This document shows positions 1 through 12,706 of a stretch of 64,000 bases of DNA, piece by piece; the first letter of the stretch is position 1, and each line of letters begins with the position of its first letter. The notes beneath the pieces were generated by a model. It saw only the letters and a program-made list of their open reading frames with translations. It was not told where the DNA came from and did no database searches. Position numbers and translations under genes: made by a program. This DNA comes from Lumbricus rubellus (lineage: Eukaryota > Annelida > Clitellata > Crassiclitellata > Lumbricidae). Where the stretch lies: positions 24,706,613-24,770,612 of the forward strand of contig OX243815.1 in assembly GCA_945859605.1 (NCBI GenBank). The letters are read 5' to 3'.

Positions 1-225
1 GACCCTGTAGATTTGTGTGAAGATGGACTGAACCTTTGATGAGGAATTCTTTCTTCCATTCGCAATTTGCACTTTCGTTTGCTCTGTGATTCTTTATGTT
101 CAGGCGACTGTTACACGTATGTGTCCTGAATAGCGTTCAGTAGGGATAACACTGCACGTGCATAGCCTTCGTAAAGTTCGTATAGGTATTAGGTAGAAGT
201 CACAAGTTCATACTCCGGTTATACT

Positions 226-501
226 TCATGATAAAAACAAGGAGACATGACCGTCGACTTCTGTACAAGGCAGTAAACAAGCTTCGGGGCTCAACAATTT
301 AGGGCACATGTACTTGTCATGGTTTGGAGCTTCTACGTTTTCTGAATCAACAATGACCTGAGCATCATAAATGGCAGGAGGTTTGTTATGAGCTGTCGTC
401 GGAACGAAGTCATTAACCTCACTGCTGCATTGAGCGTAGGTTACCGTAGTCATCAGAATAGAATCAGCATAAAATTTAGCCGGGTATACCCTCAAGTCGC
501 C
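226..501 (-). CDS. Possible terminal coding exon of an unknown minus-strand gene
   Basis: On the minus strand a 91-residue open segment runs from 501 down to a TGA ending at 226. It is not low-complexity: it starts GDLRVYPAKFYADS, contains several Cys residues (TYAQCSS, KYMCPKL, EACLLPC) and has ordinary codon use. Directly upstream on that strand is TGCATGCTGCAG followed by a 117-bp (CT)n tract, which is a textbook polypyrimidine tract plus AG acceptor in phase 0. I therefore read it as a possible last exon. A weak CATAAA lies downstream on that strand near 92-97. I do not recognise the family and found no partner exons. It could be a chance open frame; confidence is low. Confidence 0.3.
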   Translation of the reverse strand, partial: GDLRVYPAKFYADSILMTTVTYAQCSSEVNDFVPTTAHNKPPAIYDAQVIVDSENVEAPNHDKYMCPKLLSPEACLLPCTEVDGHVSLFLS

Positions 502-508
502 CTGCAGC

Positions 509-810
<302 letters not shown>

Positions 811-813
811 ACT

Positions 814-1038
814 ATGTATGTATGTGCACTTGTTATAGCGCCCCTTCAAGCTCTCTCTACTCAGAGGCGCTCCCGAATGCAGAGCGGACACTGCATCGGA
901 GTTTCACGCCGAAGCGCTGAGCAATTGTAAGTGAAGGACTTGCCCAAGGTCCTTATGCGGGGAGGTGGATTCGAACCTCGGACCTTCCGGCTCCAGCCTC
1001 CAAGGCAACGACGCCACCACTAGACCACCGCGCCCCAC
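814..1038 (-). mobile_element. tRNA-derived SINE, copy 1
   Basis: The element reads on the minus strand. Its head at about 967-1036 looks like a tRNA gene: A box TGGTCTAGTGG (complement of 1017-1027) and B box GGTTCGAATCC (complement of 967-977). A body with a conserved segment (plus strand CTTGCCCAAGG) follows, then a tail ending GGGGCGCTATAACAAGTGCACATA. The 9-bp repeat AAACAGACT flanks it at 805-813 and 1039-1047, consistent with a target-site duplication. Five related copies in the window (near 5570, 12707, 45623, 52878 and 62868) lie in the same orientation. Confidence 0.85.
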
Positions 1039-1047
1039 AAACAGACT

Positions 1048-1067
1048 GACAGATAGATAGATACATG

Positions 1068-1158
<91 letters not shown>

Positions 1159-1266
1159 TGTGAGAGAGAGAGAGACAGACAGAGAGACAGACAGAGAGAC
1201 AGACAGAGAGACAGACAGAGAGAGAGAGACAGTGAGAGACAGAGAGACAGAGACAGACAGAGAGAC
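1048..1266. repeat. (GATA)n, (GA)n, (GACA)n compound microsatellite
   Basis: GATA tetranucleotides run from about 1048 to 1118, GA to about 1155, then GACA/GAGA to about 1266. The tract abuts the SINE at 814-1038. Confidence 0.95.
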
Positions 1267-2790
1267 GGCACCTCTTTGTTCTCCTCTTCCTGTTCTTCCT
1301 GTTCCTCCTGCTCCTCCTCTTCCTGCTCCTTCTCCTTCCTCCTTCTACGCATCTTGTTCCTTCTCCACTTCCTCCTCCATCTTCTACTCCTCCTTCTACT
1401 CTCCCCACTTGAAGGGAACAATTTTTACCGGACAGAAATCAGTCGTTTGATCGGCGAGCGATATAGGATCATAGGATGTACATTGTACACAAAACGATAT
1501 ATATATATAATTTTATATATAGTCTTGAACGATTCGCTCGCGGTCATTGGATTTCATACTAGCGTGCTGGTCCAGTTTAATATTATTATCGCTAAGCAGC
1601 GTACAGGCCAAATCACGACAACTATCATGCTCCAGTCTCCGCATGCAGGGCTAACGAGTATATAAGCACAGCGTACGTGTGTAGTGCGTGAGATTTGTCC
1701 GATCGCTTCATTCCTTGACACAGTATTTAGAACAATCTCTCTGCCATTCATCCTCATTCTGCTGGACAAGACTCCCTTTCCACATAATTCAGCACAGCCA
1801 TATCCCGTCCAGCGTTGTGGCGCCCCAAATAAATCCCAAATTGCCACCTTATCAAAAAAAGGAAAGAAACAATATTCTCTTTACAAAAACATCTTAATTG
1901 GCCCACTAATAAAGTTGTGTTATTTTATTTACCGATTACGGCGATTAGGATTTTTAAAACATGCATAAACAAGTTTTCTAAGTTTTAAATGCCTTTTAAG
2001 ATGTAAGTTGACAAAGTCAAATCATTTTCCATTCCTGCTTTTTTGCCGTTATTTCCGTTTTATTTTTTCGAACAAAAACGACGTTTTCCCTGTATTTTTT
2101 TAAATTCCGTTTCCATCGTTTTTATACATCTATGACTCGATCGAAAGTTCAGCAGCAATTACTGCACATCTTGACTAACTCCGACAAAAAATACAGGATG
2201 CTAAATTTATCACTCGCTGGTTTGCACACCGCAGTCTGCCATTATAGCTCTTTCGACTCTGATCCTTCTCACGCGTAGGACAATAATTATTATTATCTAT
2301 TATAATAGCCTAATAATCATGAGCGTATATATATATCGCTGTATACACAATTCTGAATAAATAGACATCTATACATATTTATTACAGACTCTGAGGATTA
2401 GAAACGCACCTGAAGCATTATTTAATGTCATTTCTCTTGCTTCTGCATCCGCAGATTCTGCACCTGCAGCAGCACTGCTGCAGTCCTTGACGCCAACGCT
2501 ATACCGCTGCTGCTGCTTAGACTGCTGTTTAGAGCACAAGAGACAGCTCAGCTGCAGTGTTGCGCTCACATTTCTGCTGTCAGCTGCTGTCAAGACGAGG
2601 ATAATACAATATTATATATATATACAATGTTACATGTATAATACCTAGCCTATACTAAAAAACTGATAGGTACATAAACATCTCATATATAAGATGACAT
2701 CCGTCTCATTTTGACCGACGACTGCACTAAACAGAAATACTATTGTACTACTTCATTACATGTTATAGCCTACAGTATTATATGTGTGTG
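1267..2790. other. No gene seen; pyrimidine-rich then AT-rich sequence
   Basis: 1275-1400 is a CTC/TTC-rich tract. The remainder is unique-looking AT-rich DNA with a short TA run near 1500 and a few CTG/CAG-rich stretches near 2460-2590. No open frame has recognisable protein features or convincing splice sites. Confidence 0.6.
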
Positions 2791-2802
2791 CACTTTGTAT
2801 AT

Positions 2803-2931
2803 GCCATCGCCATCGCCATCATCATTGTCGTCGTCATCATCATCATTGTCGTCGTCGTCGTCGCGTCGTCGTCATAATCATCATCATCGTCATCGTCGTC
2901 ATCATCATTGTCGTCATCATCATCATCATCA

Positions 2932-2966
<35 letters not shown>

Positions 2967-3020
2967 ATTGTCATCATTCAGCTACTACCACTACTGCTAC
3001 TACTGTCATCATCATTATTA
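2803..3020. repeat. (CAT/CGT)n trinucleotide tract
   Basis: Interrupted CAT, CGT and CTG-type triplets. Apparent His- or Ser-rich open frames are repeat shadows. Confidence 0.93.
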
Positions 3021-3509
3021 TTACCATTAATACTATAATTAACTTCCAGAGCGCCGGTCTTCAAAAGGTCAAAACAACAAATGATGATGTAAATGATGAT
3101 AATAATAATAATATTCTAATGATGGACATAATAATGCAGATATGCCTGTTGCATGCTGTAGTCTTCATTGATTTCATGCTCGCGTGGTGAAAAGATCAAA
3201 TGTCACATCATGCAGAGTTCTTCATGTGTATGCGACAGCAGTGACTTTGTAATAATTATACCGTCTGTGTTTTTTCTGCCGATCTCTCTCTCTATGGAGA
3301 TTGGAGACTCCCATCCTACGCATACATGTAGACATTGTAGCTATACTCTGGTGAAGCACGTACAATACATGTGCCTGCTAACAGTCTTTTACGTATCATT
3401 GTAGAAACATGCAAATGTAAAATAAATACGTAATATATGAAATGTAATAATTATGTGAAAAGATCTACTTCATACCTGTCGCACGATTTAACAATAGCCA
3501 GTGTTCGCT

Positions 3510-4305
3510 GCTTCTGCTGCTGATACTGTTGCTGCTGATGCTGCTGATACTGTTGCTGCTAAAGCTGAAGCTGCTGCTGCTGCTGCTGCTGAGCGTTTGT
3601 TGGATGCGTCGTCGTCGTCCACTGTTTATTTGCGTGCATGAGAGAGATGTGAGAGAGATGAGTGAGCAGCAGAGCGAAAGCATCGCTGCAGCCAATGCCT
3701 TTATATGACGACGGTCGCTACTCCAGCAACCCTCGGTCCCAGCATGCAACAGCCACTGGTCACCGCTGCAGAACCGTACACCACCACCACCATCACCATC
3801 ACCACCACCACCACCACCACCACCACCACCACCACCACCTTCTTCTTCATCATCATCAGCAGCATCGTCATCGTTTTTAGCAGCAGCAGCAGTATCATCT
3901 CAGGTCTTTCTGTGAACCGGAAGAGAGTGGGTGGTTCTAATGCAGCATTTACCCCCTCCTTCCCAGGCTCCCACTCACTCCATCTCCTCTCAAGTCCTCG
4001 ATCCACCGCTCATTATCAGTTGCGTGGGACTGAGTTTCTCACCAGGCGGCGCTCTGATCGTCATCGTCGCCGTCTTACCTGTAGTGCGTCTGCTGTTGCT
4101 GATGCTGCTGATGCTGCTGATTATGATGCTGATTATGATGCTGCTGCTGATGCTGCTGATGCTGCTGATGCTGATGCTATTGCTGATGCTGATGCTGCTG
4201 CTGTTGCTGCTGATGCTGATGCTACTGATGCTGCTGCTGCTGATGCTGCTGCTGATGCTGATGCTGCTACTGATGCTGCTGCTGATGCTGCTACTGTTGA
4301 TGCTG
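3510..4305. repeat. Cluster of triplet repeats: (TGC)n, (CAC)n, (TGCTGA)n
   Basis: Three tracts separated by short unique DNA: TGC repeats at about 3512-3600, CAC/CAT repeats at about 3776-3840, and a 215-bp TGCTGA/TGCTGC tract at about 4088-4305. Frames through them give poly-His, poly-Val, Ala-Asp or Leu-Met strings and are not genes. Confidence 0.93.
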
Positions 4306-4498
4306 GGCGGATGAAGTGACAATGGACGTCTTAATACTAAATGCCCAGATGCAGAGGATTAGCAGAAGATGAAGACGATGACGAAGATGTGGCGAAGACA
4401 ATGAAGATTAAAGGGCATTGTATTGATAATAATATCTTTATATAGCATAGCGATTAGAATGACTATAGATACGGTGGTGCGATGATTAAAACGACATT

Positions 4499-4562
4499 CA
4501 TTGACGACGACGACGACGATGATGATGATGATGATGATGACGACGACGACGACGACGACGAC
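4499..4562. repeat. (GAC/GAT)n triplet repeat
   Basis: Pure GAC triplets, then GAT triplets, then GAC again: a symmetric block structure typical of slippage. Confidence 0.93.
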
Positions 4563-5569
4563 GTGGGTTGCAAAAAATTAACGGATGATTTTTACGAAGA
4601 GAGAGAGAAAAGCAACCTGCTGGTCATTTATAAAGCTTTGCACTTTGCTTGAACTGTGAACGTTCTCTAAACACTTTCGAACGCGGCTGCAGATCTCGAA
4701 AAAATTCTCGATGGTTTGGTCAGCACATATAATCGCGTCCGGATTAGCCCCCGCCGAAAGTCTTATCTCGATCCTCTTTGCCATACTCGATGGCCATTCA
4801 TTTCAATCGAAATCACATTCAGATGTCATCAGCCGCGACAGAAATTGCGAAATTGCGGCCACCGTCCATCCGTTCGTCCGACGTGGCTCCATCCATGGCA
4901 CTCGATCCCAATCCCTCCTCCTCCCAAGTCGTCCCAACCCTCGGCGGCGGCGGCGGTGGCCTCACGCAAATATTGGACCGTAAATAAAGACGTTATCTCG
5001 GTCGGAACGAGGCTTCAGCTTAACGTCTAGAGCATCGATGGTCTAGAGATGCGAATCGAGACAAATGACGTCATCATGGAGAGGGGTGGCTCTACGGAAG
5101 ACAACGATCGATCATAGTCATGACTGAGATAGGCATCACGGATAATGTTCATATTATTAAATCATCCCATATAGACAGAAATCGTATCCGGGAAATGGGG
5201 ATTGGGGTGAGAAGCAAGTTTGGAAATTCAATCTGAATGGGTGTTTCTGAGGTCAGCGTTGCCGCATCTAACTGGTAACTCGTCCCGGACCACCACGGAC
5301 TAGGCCTACTCTCTCTCTCTCGGACAACCCTTCTGACTCAACGCAGCGCTCGTGAATAAGCTGGTGCCCCGCGCTTGGCTTTTGACTGGCGCTTTAGAAA
5401 ATTTGAGTTTACGATTACGATTACCGCTTTTACGCTATAGCTTGGCACATAACTGACACGTATCTAACAAAGTAATGCAGTCAAAGACGTAATCCTGCAG
5501 TACTTTTGCCTATAATGCTAAAGATTCGCATGCCGTCACTTTATAGACGACTCCGCTCCTGGTTTTCAT
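4563..5569. other. No confident gene; one dispersed-repeat tail
   Basis: Mixed-composition DNA with a GGC run near 4943 and a TGACGTCA near 5067. The segment 5340-5440 (GTGAATAAGCTGG ... GGCGCTTTAGAAA ... TACGATTACGATTACC) resembles 14930-15045 and is probably the 3' end of a dispersed repeat. Short open frames at 4578-4784 (minus) and 4711-5030 (plus) lack recognisable features. Confidence 0.5.
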
Positions 5570-5787
5570 GTTTGTTTGAATGTGCACTTGTTATAGCGCC
5601 CCTTCAAGCTCTCTCTACTCAGAGGCGCTCCCGATGCAGAGCGGACACTGCATCGGAGTTTCACGCCGAAGCGCTGAGCAATTATGAGTGAAGGACTTGC
5701 CCAAGGTCCTTACGCGGTCAGGTGGATTCGAACCTCGGACCTTCCGGCTCCAAGGCAACGACGCCACCACTAGACCACCGCGCCCCA
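5570..5787 (-). mobile_element. tRNA-derived SINE, copy 2
   Basis: Near-full-length copy of the same SINE as at 814-1038. On the minus strand it has the tRNA-like head with A and B boxes, the conserved body and the GCGCTATAACAAGTGCACA tail. I could not identify clear flanking duplications. Confidence 0.85.
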
Positions 5788-6374
5788 TAAATTATTAGTT
5801 AGTTTTATTATATTCAAGATTCTTACATTTTTGCCAGATAGACAGCAAGATATGAGTTTTAAGCGAGAAGGTTCGTTGTAGAGTAGAAAAGCAACAGAAG
5901 GGGTGAGTGGTTACATGATCTTATACACGCCCTGCATCGGTAAGATACGAGCATTGTGCATAATACAGTTCCATGTCATTTGGAGGGGGTCATAGGATTC
6001 TTCTTTGTCGGTACAAAGCTCGTGTATGTATCTCACAAGATAAATGCAATTGTATGTTAATCATGACAATTGCCGCAGATGCAGCCGTCCCTTGTGTGAC
6101 CATAGTACATAGCATACATATCAACATGTCTACATATATTACTACATAATGAGCAAGAAGACGAGTAGTCCCACCAGCTGGCCCGGTCTCATCAGGCAGC
6201 CGCGGGTATGAAGTGTTAGCGACTTCATTTTATTAGCCTTGGCGTATACGAAGGAAGGTGGCCAGTCCTATCCCTCACCGTCTCATCTTCCCACCAACCT
6301 CGTAAACGTGATCGATGTATTCATAGCAGCTGAGTTGGATAGGGGGCGCAGATAGAGCAGCAAAAATAATTGGG
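5788..6374. other. No gene seen
   Basis: Unique-looking moderately AT-rich sequence between a SINE and a hAT element. No long frame, RNA gene or obvious repeat was found. Confidence 0.5.
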
Positions 6375-6849
6375 AGTCCCGGCAGTGGCGGCGCCAGGGG
6401 TGGGCTAGGGGGGGCTAAGCCCCCCCTAAACGTGGCTCAGCCCCCCCAAAGCAAAAAGCTGAAAAAGTCTAAAACGGATTACTTCGTAGTAAGAAAACTA
6501 GACAATGACCAACGGCAACGAAACCAACTGCATTATCATAGTGTAGATGTTTATGCCATTGGCGGCACCAGGGGAGGGGTTAGGGGGCTAAGCCCCTAAA
6601 TGTGACTCAGCCTCATCCCAAAGCAAAAAACAATGAATGTCCATGTATCGGCTTAACGGCTTAATGCATGTCTATGTATCGGCTTAAAATTTATTATTAT
6701 TATCTTATTTTTCGGACCTCAAACTACTGCGGCGGACGGTTATACATCGACTCACATGATTGTGAGACATCAATTGCGACTGGGCTCGACTGCGGGACAT
6801 CGACTCTCTCTGCGACTCAACACTAGCATGCATAAAGTCCTCTTATTTA

Positions 6850-7290
6850 TACCCTGCAGGGGACAGAGGGCTGAGGTACCGACCGGTCTGAGGTCCGGAC
6901 GGGTGTGGAAGAGAGAAGAGGGAAGAGGACTGGCTGGGGAAGGGGCTGAGATCCGGACTAGTCTGAGCCCGGGCTAGTGGGGGAAGGGGGCTGGAGGTCC
7001 GAGGCGGCGGAAGAAAAGGGGGCTGATGTCTGCGCGGGGGACAAGGGGACTAAGGTCCGGACCGGTGTGAGTCCGGGCTGGCGGAGGAAGGGGGCTGAGG
7101 TTTGGCCAGGTGTGAGTCCGGGCTGGCGAAGGAAGGGGGCTGAGGTTTGGCCCGGTGAGAGTCCGGGCTGGCAGAGGAAGGGGGCTGAGGTTTGGCCAGG
7201 TGTGAGTCCGGGCTGGCAGAGGAAGGGGGCTGAGGTTTGAGTCCGGGCTGGTGGGAGAAGAATGTTGAGTCCGGGTTGGGGGAGGAAGGG
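6850..7290. repeat. 45-bp GC-rich minisatellite inside hAT A
   Basis: Units such as CTGAGGTTTGGCCAGGTG start at 7095 and 7140 and recur at 45-bp spacing, more diverged at the left edge. Because 45 is a multiple of three, both strands stay open for about 90-110 codons; I do not consider this a gene. Confidence 0.9.
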
Positions 7291-8369
7291 GCTGAGATTC
7301 ACAAGGACAGCAATTTTGAATTTCGCTACAATAGCGCGTCGTTGGTTATGCTAATAGAATGCACCGCAGACCGTGATGAGGTTATGTGCACCATGTCCAG
7401 CCCGCCCGGCCTACTGAGGGGCTACGCCGGTAGTTCTACACAGCTATACATTGGGAAATGGGGTGTTCATATAGCAACAGCAGTCATGGGCGGAGACTGG
7501 GGGGCATGAGACGGCCCACGAGACCCCGAAGTTTGTGGTTGTGGACGGAGATGCTGTTCCCCAATATTTCAAAAATACCTTTAAAAATGTCATTGTAAAT
7601 TTCTAGACGAATCTAGAGTGTTATCTACTATTTATCCATCATGAACAATTTCGCTAGGACGACAGCAAAGCTGGTACACCCTTGCAGTGTGTAATTCAAT
7701 AACTTATACAACATGGAGGAACATTGTTGAACTCATGAACCATTTCTTTCAGCAATGAAATAATTATGAGAAATTTGTTGCGATGACAGCTTAAAATGTT
7801 ACCATTAAAGTGTTCATATCCGAAAATTTAAACAATGGCCTACAAGGGGACACTTTTGAAGTCATAATCCAACACTTTCAGCAGTGAAATTATAAGCTAT
7901 TTAGTAAAAATGACAGCTCAAAATGCTATTATTGCAATGTGGAAATTTAGACAAATTTAAGAACTTTATTGTTTATAAACGATTATTAGCAAACAAGAGC
8001 CTGAAACGTGCTCCTGTCGATGTCAACAGCGAAAGACGAGCTGGTTTCTGGGGCTCCGCCCCAGACCCCGCTGGGAGGCTTACAACGCTCCCCCAGACCC
8101 CCTATATACTCGGTATGAGCTTCGTGCATTCGGCACTCGCAGCTTCGCGTCTCCAAAGCATGCAAAATTATCGCCCTTGATGAAAATGTTTTACTTGCGT
8201 CCCTGGGACAAAGGGTTTGGGGTTTCAGCCCCAAACCTGAAATCCTGGTGCCGCCGCTGGTTGTACCCGTAAAATCTTCCACATATGACATGCCCCTGGG
8301 GTTTTCTGTATAGTAGGCCTACCCATATGATAGTTTACTTAAAATTTCTTTACACCTTTTTTTAGTCTT

Positions 8370-8700
8370 CAAATTTCTGAAGACACCTTTTTAGCTGTCA
8401 ACATTTCTAAAGACACCTTCTTTTGGATGTCAACATTTCTAAAGAAACCTTTTTTGGATGTCAACATTTCTGAAGACACTTTTTTTAGTCGTCAAAATTT
8501 CTGAAAACATCTTTTTATAGTCGTCTAAATTTCTGAAGACACTAGTCTTTTTTAGCTGTCAAAAGTTTTTAAGACACCTGTTTTTAGTCATCAAAATTTC
8601 TGAAGACACCTTTTTTTTAGCTGCCAACATTTCTGAAGACACCTTTTTTCAATCGTCAAACGTTTAGTCGTCAAAATTTCTGAAGACTCCTTTTTAGTCG
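8370..8700. repeat. About 33-bp tandem repeat inside hAT A
   Basis: About ten imperfect units of the form TTTTTAGTCGTCAAAATTTC followed by TGAAGACACC. Related GACTAAAAAAGGTCATC motifs occur in hAT E near 42005 and 42072 and in a fragment near 57800. Confidence 0.88.
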
Positions 8701-9242
8701 TTAATATGACAGCGTGAAATGCTACCATTGCGGTGCTGAAATTAAAAAGTTTGACATTTTGGGAGGGGGCACATCTCCCTGTCCAAACTCCCCCCTGCTC
8801 GGATCATCCTTCGGCCGCTCGTCCGTTCCCCAAAGCTCGGACCAGGTCTCCGCCTATATATATGATAGTAAAGACAAAGACCATTTATTTTACAATACAA
8901 TTTTGACATTCTTATACCGGTAGCTAGTCTGCGACTCTGCAAAACGACTTCTTATTTAAGTTTTCATGATTTTATCGTTCAGAAATAGCTGGCAAAAAAG
9001 AGCATAAAAAGGGCTCTAGTTGAGGTCAACAGAGCTAAAACAAATGCGTTGGTGGCTGGGGCTCCGCCCCAGACCCCGCTGGGGGAGCTTACGGCGTTCC
9101 CCCAGACCCCCTAGTCGGTATGGGCTTCGTGCCGGTGGCACTCGCAGCTTCGCGCCTTCGGCGCCCCATAATAGTGTTCTAGTTGGGCTTAGGGCTTCAG
9201 CCCCCCCAAACCTGAAATCCTGGCGCCGCCACTGAGTCCCGG

Positions 9243-9880
9243 ACGCTAGATACGAGACCACCCCCGCGTCCCCTGTTTGTTAACCACCGTATATATAAAG
9301 CATATTAATACGTACACAAATGTACCTGTTTCATCTACACACTAAAACTCACGCCCTTTGAGTACCGCCTTGATTCGGGCTTTACCGTTGTCTGTTCCGT
9401 GGGAATTTTAATGTCAATCTGCGCATACACTTAATGCCGCGCGAACGCTGTAAGCTGTACCATCAATTCGTGTAAATAAAAATTGAGGATTGTAAATTAA
9501 GACAATTCAGAATTGAAATATTAGTTTGAACATTGACCACTCTGGCTTGATGATGGTCGAATGCTATTGTATTAGTAGTTCAGTTTAATAATGCTAAATG
9601 TGAGTTGATGTCATTTCGTAAACATATTTAAATACTTTGACCTGACTGCGAACATTTTCCCTTTTGCTAATTGGCTGAGGTTAAATGTTAATGTCTGCTC
9701 CAGCAACCACCATCGGCAGATGAAACAACAGTAGGCATTGGGTTATAAATAGTTGGTTTTGGCATGTCACGAACATGCCACATTACTCTTTGCGACTGGT
9801 TACGCAACCAAATGATCGTTTCTGAAAGCTTCGTGATAGCATATTTTGACGTCATACCTCTTGCCTATTACGTCACAATC
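9243..9880. other. No gene seen
   Basis: Unique-looking AT-rich sequence between hAT A and a microsatellite cluster. No coding or RNA signal was seen. Confidence 0.5.
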
Positions 9881-9949
9881 ATGATGGTGGTGGTGGTGGT
9901 GATGATGATGATGATGATGATGATGACGACGACGACGATGATGATGACA

Positions 9950-9982
<33 letters not shown>

Positions 9983-10010
9983 TGACATGCATGGAAGGTT
10001 GCTGTTGTTG

Positions 10011-10061
<51 letters not shown>

Positions 10062-10062
10062 A
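9881..10062. repeat. (GAT)n then (TGC)n microsatellites
   Basis: GGT/GAT/GAC triplets occupy about 9884-9982 and about 20 TGC triplets occupy 10003-10061. Confidence 0.95.
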
Positions 10063-12096
10063 TGAGGCGGACGGAGATAACGGCGTTTGCCTTTGTCAAT
10101 TTTTTAAACAGCGTTCCATCTCATTCGTCCGGTCAAATATATATAATTTATCATATATATATATATATACATACATATGTATAATATAATATACATATAT
10201 ATATAATGAAGCAAAGTTTCTCGAGATATAAATGCTTGATCAAACATGCTTTTTTTTATCTAAACATGTTATTATGCTTGTAGTTGGACATGTCAATTTT
10301 GTCTGTGCAGTCTTCTATAATGGTTTAGGCCTGTACCTCGCTTTATTTCCTGCAAACTGGATAAACAAAAGAATCGCATTATGAACCGTTTGCTTATAAT
10401 CTACTTAGGCTACGAAATGAAGCTGGTTATGTTCCTATACATATAGGATTGAATATATTTATTTAATATATGCATATGTAGGCTATATATAGTTATATAT
10501 GTAGGTCTAATACATATAGGCTCTGTATAGTCTGTAAGTATATATATATATAATTATATATATATATAATATACTAATCTATCATTCGCTTGCTCGTCAT
10601 GCCGTAAAAAGTAATATCAAGCCCAACATATAGGCTACATGATTGTATATCGTCATTGGATCAATGTATTAATGGATATTGGAAAGTGTTTGCGGTATAT
10701 CTGCAGAATCAGTCTTCTCCGTGATAAAAAAATAATATGTTGTGCCATGGCTATTGCGCTGCTGCTTATTCGTCACACAGATTTCACTCATATTATTCCG
10801 ACGAATTGGCAATCGTATGACTGACCGATTATATAGTCACCCCTCACCCATTCATCTGTAGCGCTTAATACTGTGCTTAGAGGCAGATGTCTGTGCCTGC
10901 CTGCGTTTTATGCTCTATAGTAAAACGCCTGAAATTTGATCAACAGACATGGCAATCCGATATGAAGCCGTATCTTAATATAGTGGAGTACTTGCGCTAG
11001 AACATTTTATGACTTTTATGGCCGTCACACAGTAGCAAACACGGTTACTGTGGCTATCAAAAAGTCTATTAAGAGCATCATAAAGCCCACCCGTTTTGAA
11101 AAATATATAGGGGATAAGAAAAAAGGTATTCGTCGGTGTTTAATCTATTTTACCTCATCGGGGATTCACAGTATGTGGGGGGAGGAAAGTCTGCCGTAAT
11201 TTTTAGAATTATTCTTGAACTTCCACGATGTCATCTTAGCAAAATTAATGGTCTGTAATATTTCAATGCTGATAGGTATGGTCCAAGACTCTAAGACTTC
11301 ATTAGCCTAACTATAGACAATATAAGTGCATATATAGTTATAATAATGTTGTTATTCATTAATTAAGTTCAGCAAGCCCGTTCTGCTGCAGCGCCGGTGC
11401 AATGTCAAGATAGCTTGATATACTCGTAATTATTCACGTATGTGGATCGACAATAATGGAGAGAAGAAGATGCAGAGGAGATTTATCGAAGTCATATAAG
11501 TTGATGAGTAAGAAAGAAGAAGTAATGCCATTCTCTGGATTTTTCATTTGGCTGACAGAAGGTGATTACGAGGACATAGATAATAATAAGATCTTCAGGC
11601 AGTCGACCGAAGACATCATCAAACAAAGATTTCTCAGTAGCTGTTGTAATTAATGCCAGGAACGAGCAAAGTTATGAGGCAATTTTTGTGGAAAGATACA
11701 ATAACTTCAAGCAGGACTGTTTTTAAGGAATGTTTAGAACTGCACATTTTGCGTACAACTGCACGTTAAAAAAGCCTTGACTAAGTTGACTTCAAAGACA
11801 GATGAGATGTTATAGTGGTTGTTCCCGTGGTTGACCGATTTTTTACTTTTCTGAATCCTATAAAAAATTAACCCTTTAGGTCTATGTATCGTGACACTGT
11901 GTCGAATGACTGGAACAGCAGCAGCAAAGCAGTTGTCCGTATTAGATTCTCTGAACGAATGGAATTCGGAGACGACTCATAGTAGGCCCTACTGTTCTAC
12001 AAAAGAATAACAGAACCTGCAGACCCGTACTGCGCTCATTGGAACAGCAATTACGTTAATTTTCTGTACACAGTGGCGACGCCGACAGACTGCATG

Positions 12097-12100
<4 letters not shown>
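10063..12100. other. No gene seen; AT-rich with TA microsatellites
   Basis: Short (TA)n tracts lie at about 10137-10205 and 10540-10570. An open frame at 11456-11653 (65 codons, starts MERRRCRGDLSK) has no recognised domain or splice context, so I do not call it. Confidence 0.5.
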
Positions 12101-12135
<35 letters not shown>

Positions 12136-12430
12136 ATGTGTGCGTGTGTGTCCATACGTGTGTGTGTCCATGTGTGTGCGTGCGCGTGTGTGCGTGTGTG
12201 TGTCCGTAGGTGTGTGTTTGCATGTGGGACATTTTGTGTGTGTAGGTGTGTGTGTGTGTGTGTGTTGTGTGTGTGTCCATGTATGTGTGTGCCTGTGTGT
12301 GTGCGCGTGTGTGTCCATAGGTGTGTGTGTGTGTGTGTTTTTTTTGGTGTGCGACATTGTGTGTGTACGCGTGCATGTACGTGTGTGTAAATGTGTATAT
12401 GTGTATATGTGTGTAGGCGTGTGTTGTGTA
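12101..12430. repeat. Imperfect (GT)n microsatellite
   Basis: A 330-bp GT-rich tract with scattered CC and GC interruptions. Cys-Val and Thr-His frames are repeat artefacts. Confidence 0.95.
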
Positions 12431-12706
12431 CCGCTGTACGCTGTTCTGAGCGTAATTTCTCGTTCAGATAAGAATTGAGATGCGTGCGTAGTGCATGCGA
12501 TCATGTCATGCCTGTCACGAAGCACTCTTGGCATACAGCAATTCAGCAACCAGAAGCTATTATGTGCGCTGCATAAGCTGCATTGATGACAGGTCCTTTA
12601 GTCAAAGCACGGAACATGAATGTAGGCCATGCTATTGGTAACAACGTGTACAGTTGTACACGGATGCACAACGGGTCTATAATAAGTAGACCCTTAATTA
12701 TTATGT

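Larger units (their letters stand above)
6383..9234. mobile_element. hAT-type DNA transposon A (non-autonomous, 2.85 kb)
   Basis: The left end CAGTGGCGGCGCCAGG and right end CCTGGCGCCGCCACTG are exact inverted repeats. The flanks AGTCCCGG (6375-6382) and AGTCCCGG (9235-9242) are a perfect 8-bp target-site duplication, diagnostic of hAT insertion. No transposase frame is visible. A second, diverged pair of ends lies inside (6557 CATTGGCGGCACCAGG and about 8259), suggesting an older nested or duplicated copy. The interior is built of tandem repeats (45-bp units 6850-7290, about 33-bp units 8370-8700) and a subrepeat containing GATGACAGCTCAAAATG that also occurs in element D. GC-rich subterminal hairpins (CTGGGGCTCCGCCCCAG) at 8050 and 9057 recur in element B. 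Confidence 0.9.

Noticed and set aside
3662..4322. Poly-His, Ala-Asp and Leu-Met frames
   Set aside because: Translation of CAC and TGCTGA triplet repeats in all phases.
6756..7509. Glu/Gly/Trp-rich frames on both strands
   Set aside because: 45-bp tandem repeats inside hAT element A keep frames open; no homology recognised.
6549..8267. An independent 8-bp duplication for the inner hAT pair in element A
   Set aside because: Flanks GTTTATGC and GTTGTACC match at only four of eight positions, so nesting remains unproven.
12056..12549. Cys/Val-rich and Thr/His-rich frames
   Set aside because: Translation of an imperfect (GT)n tract; no other coding signal.
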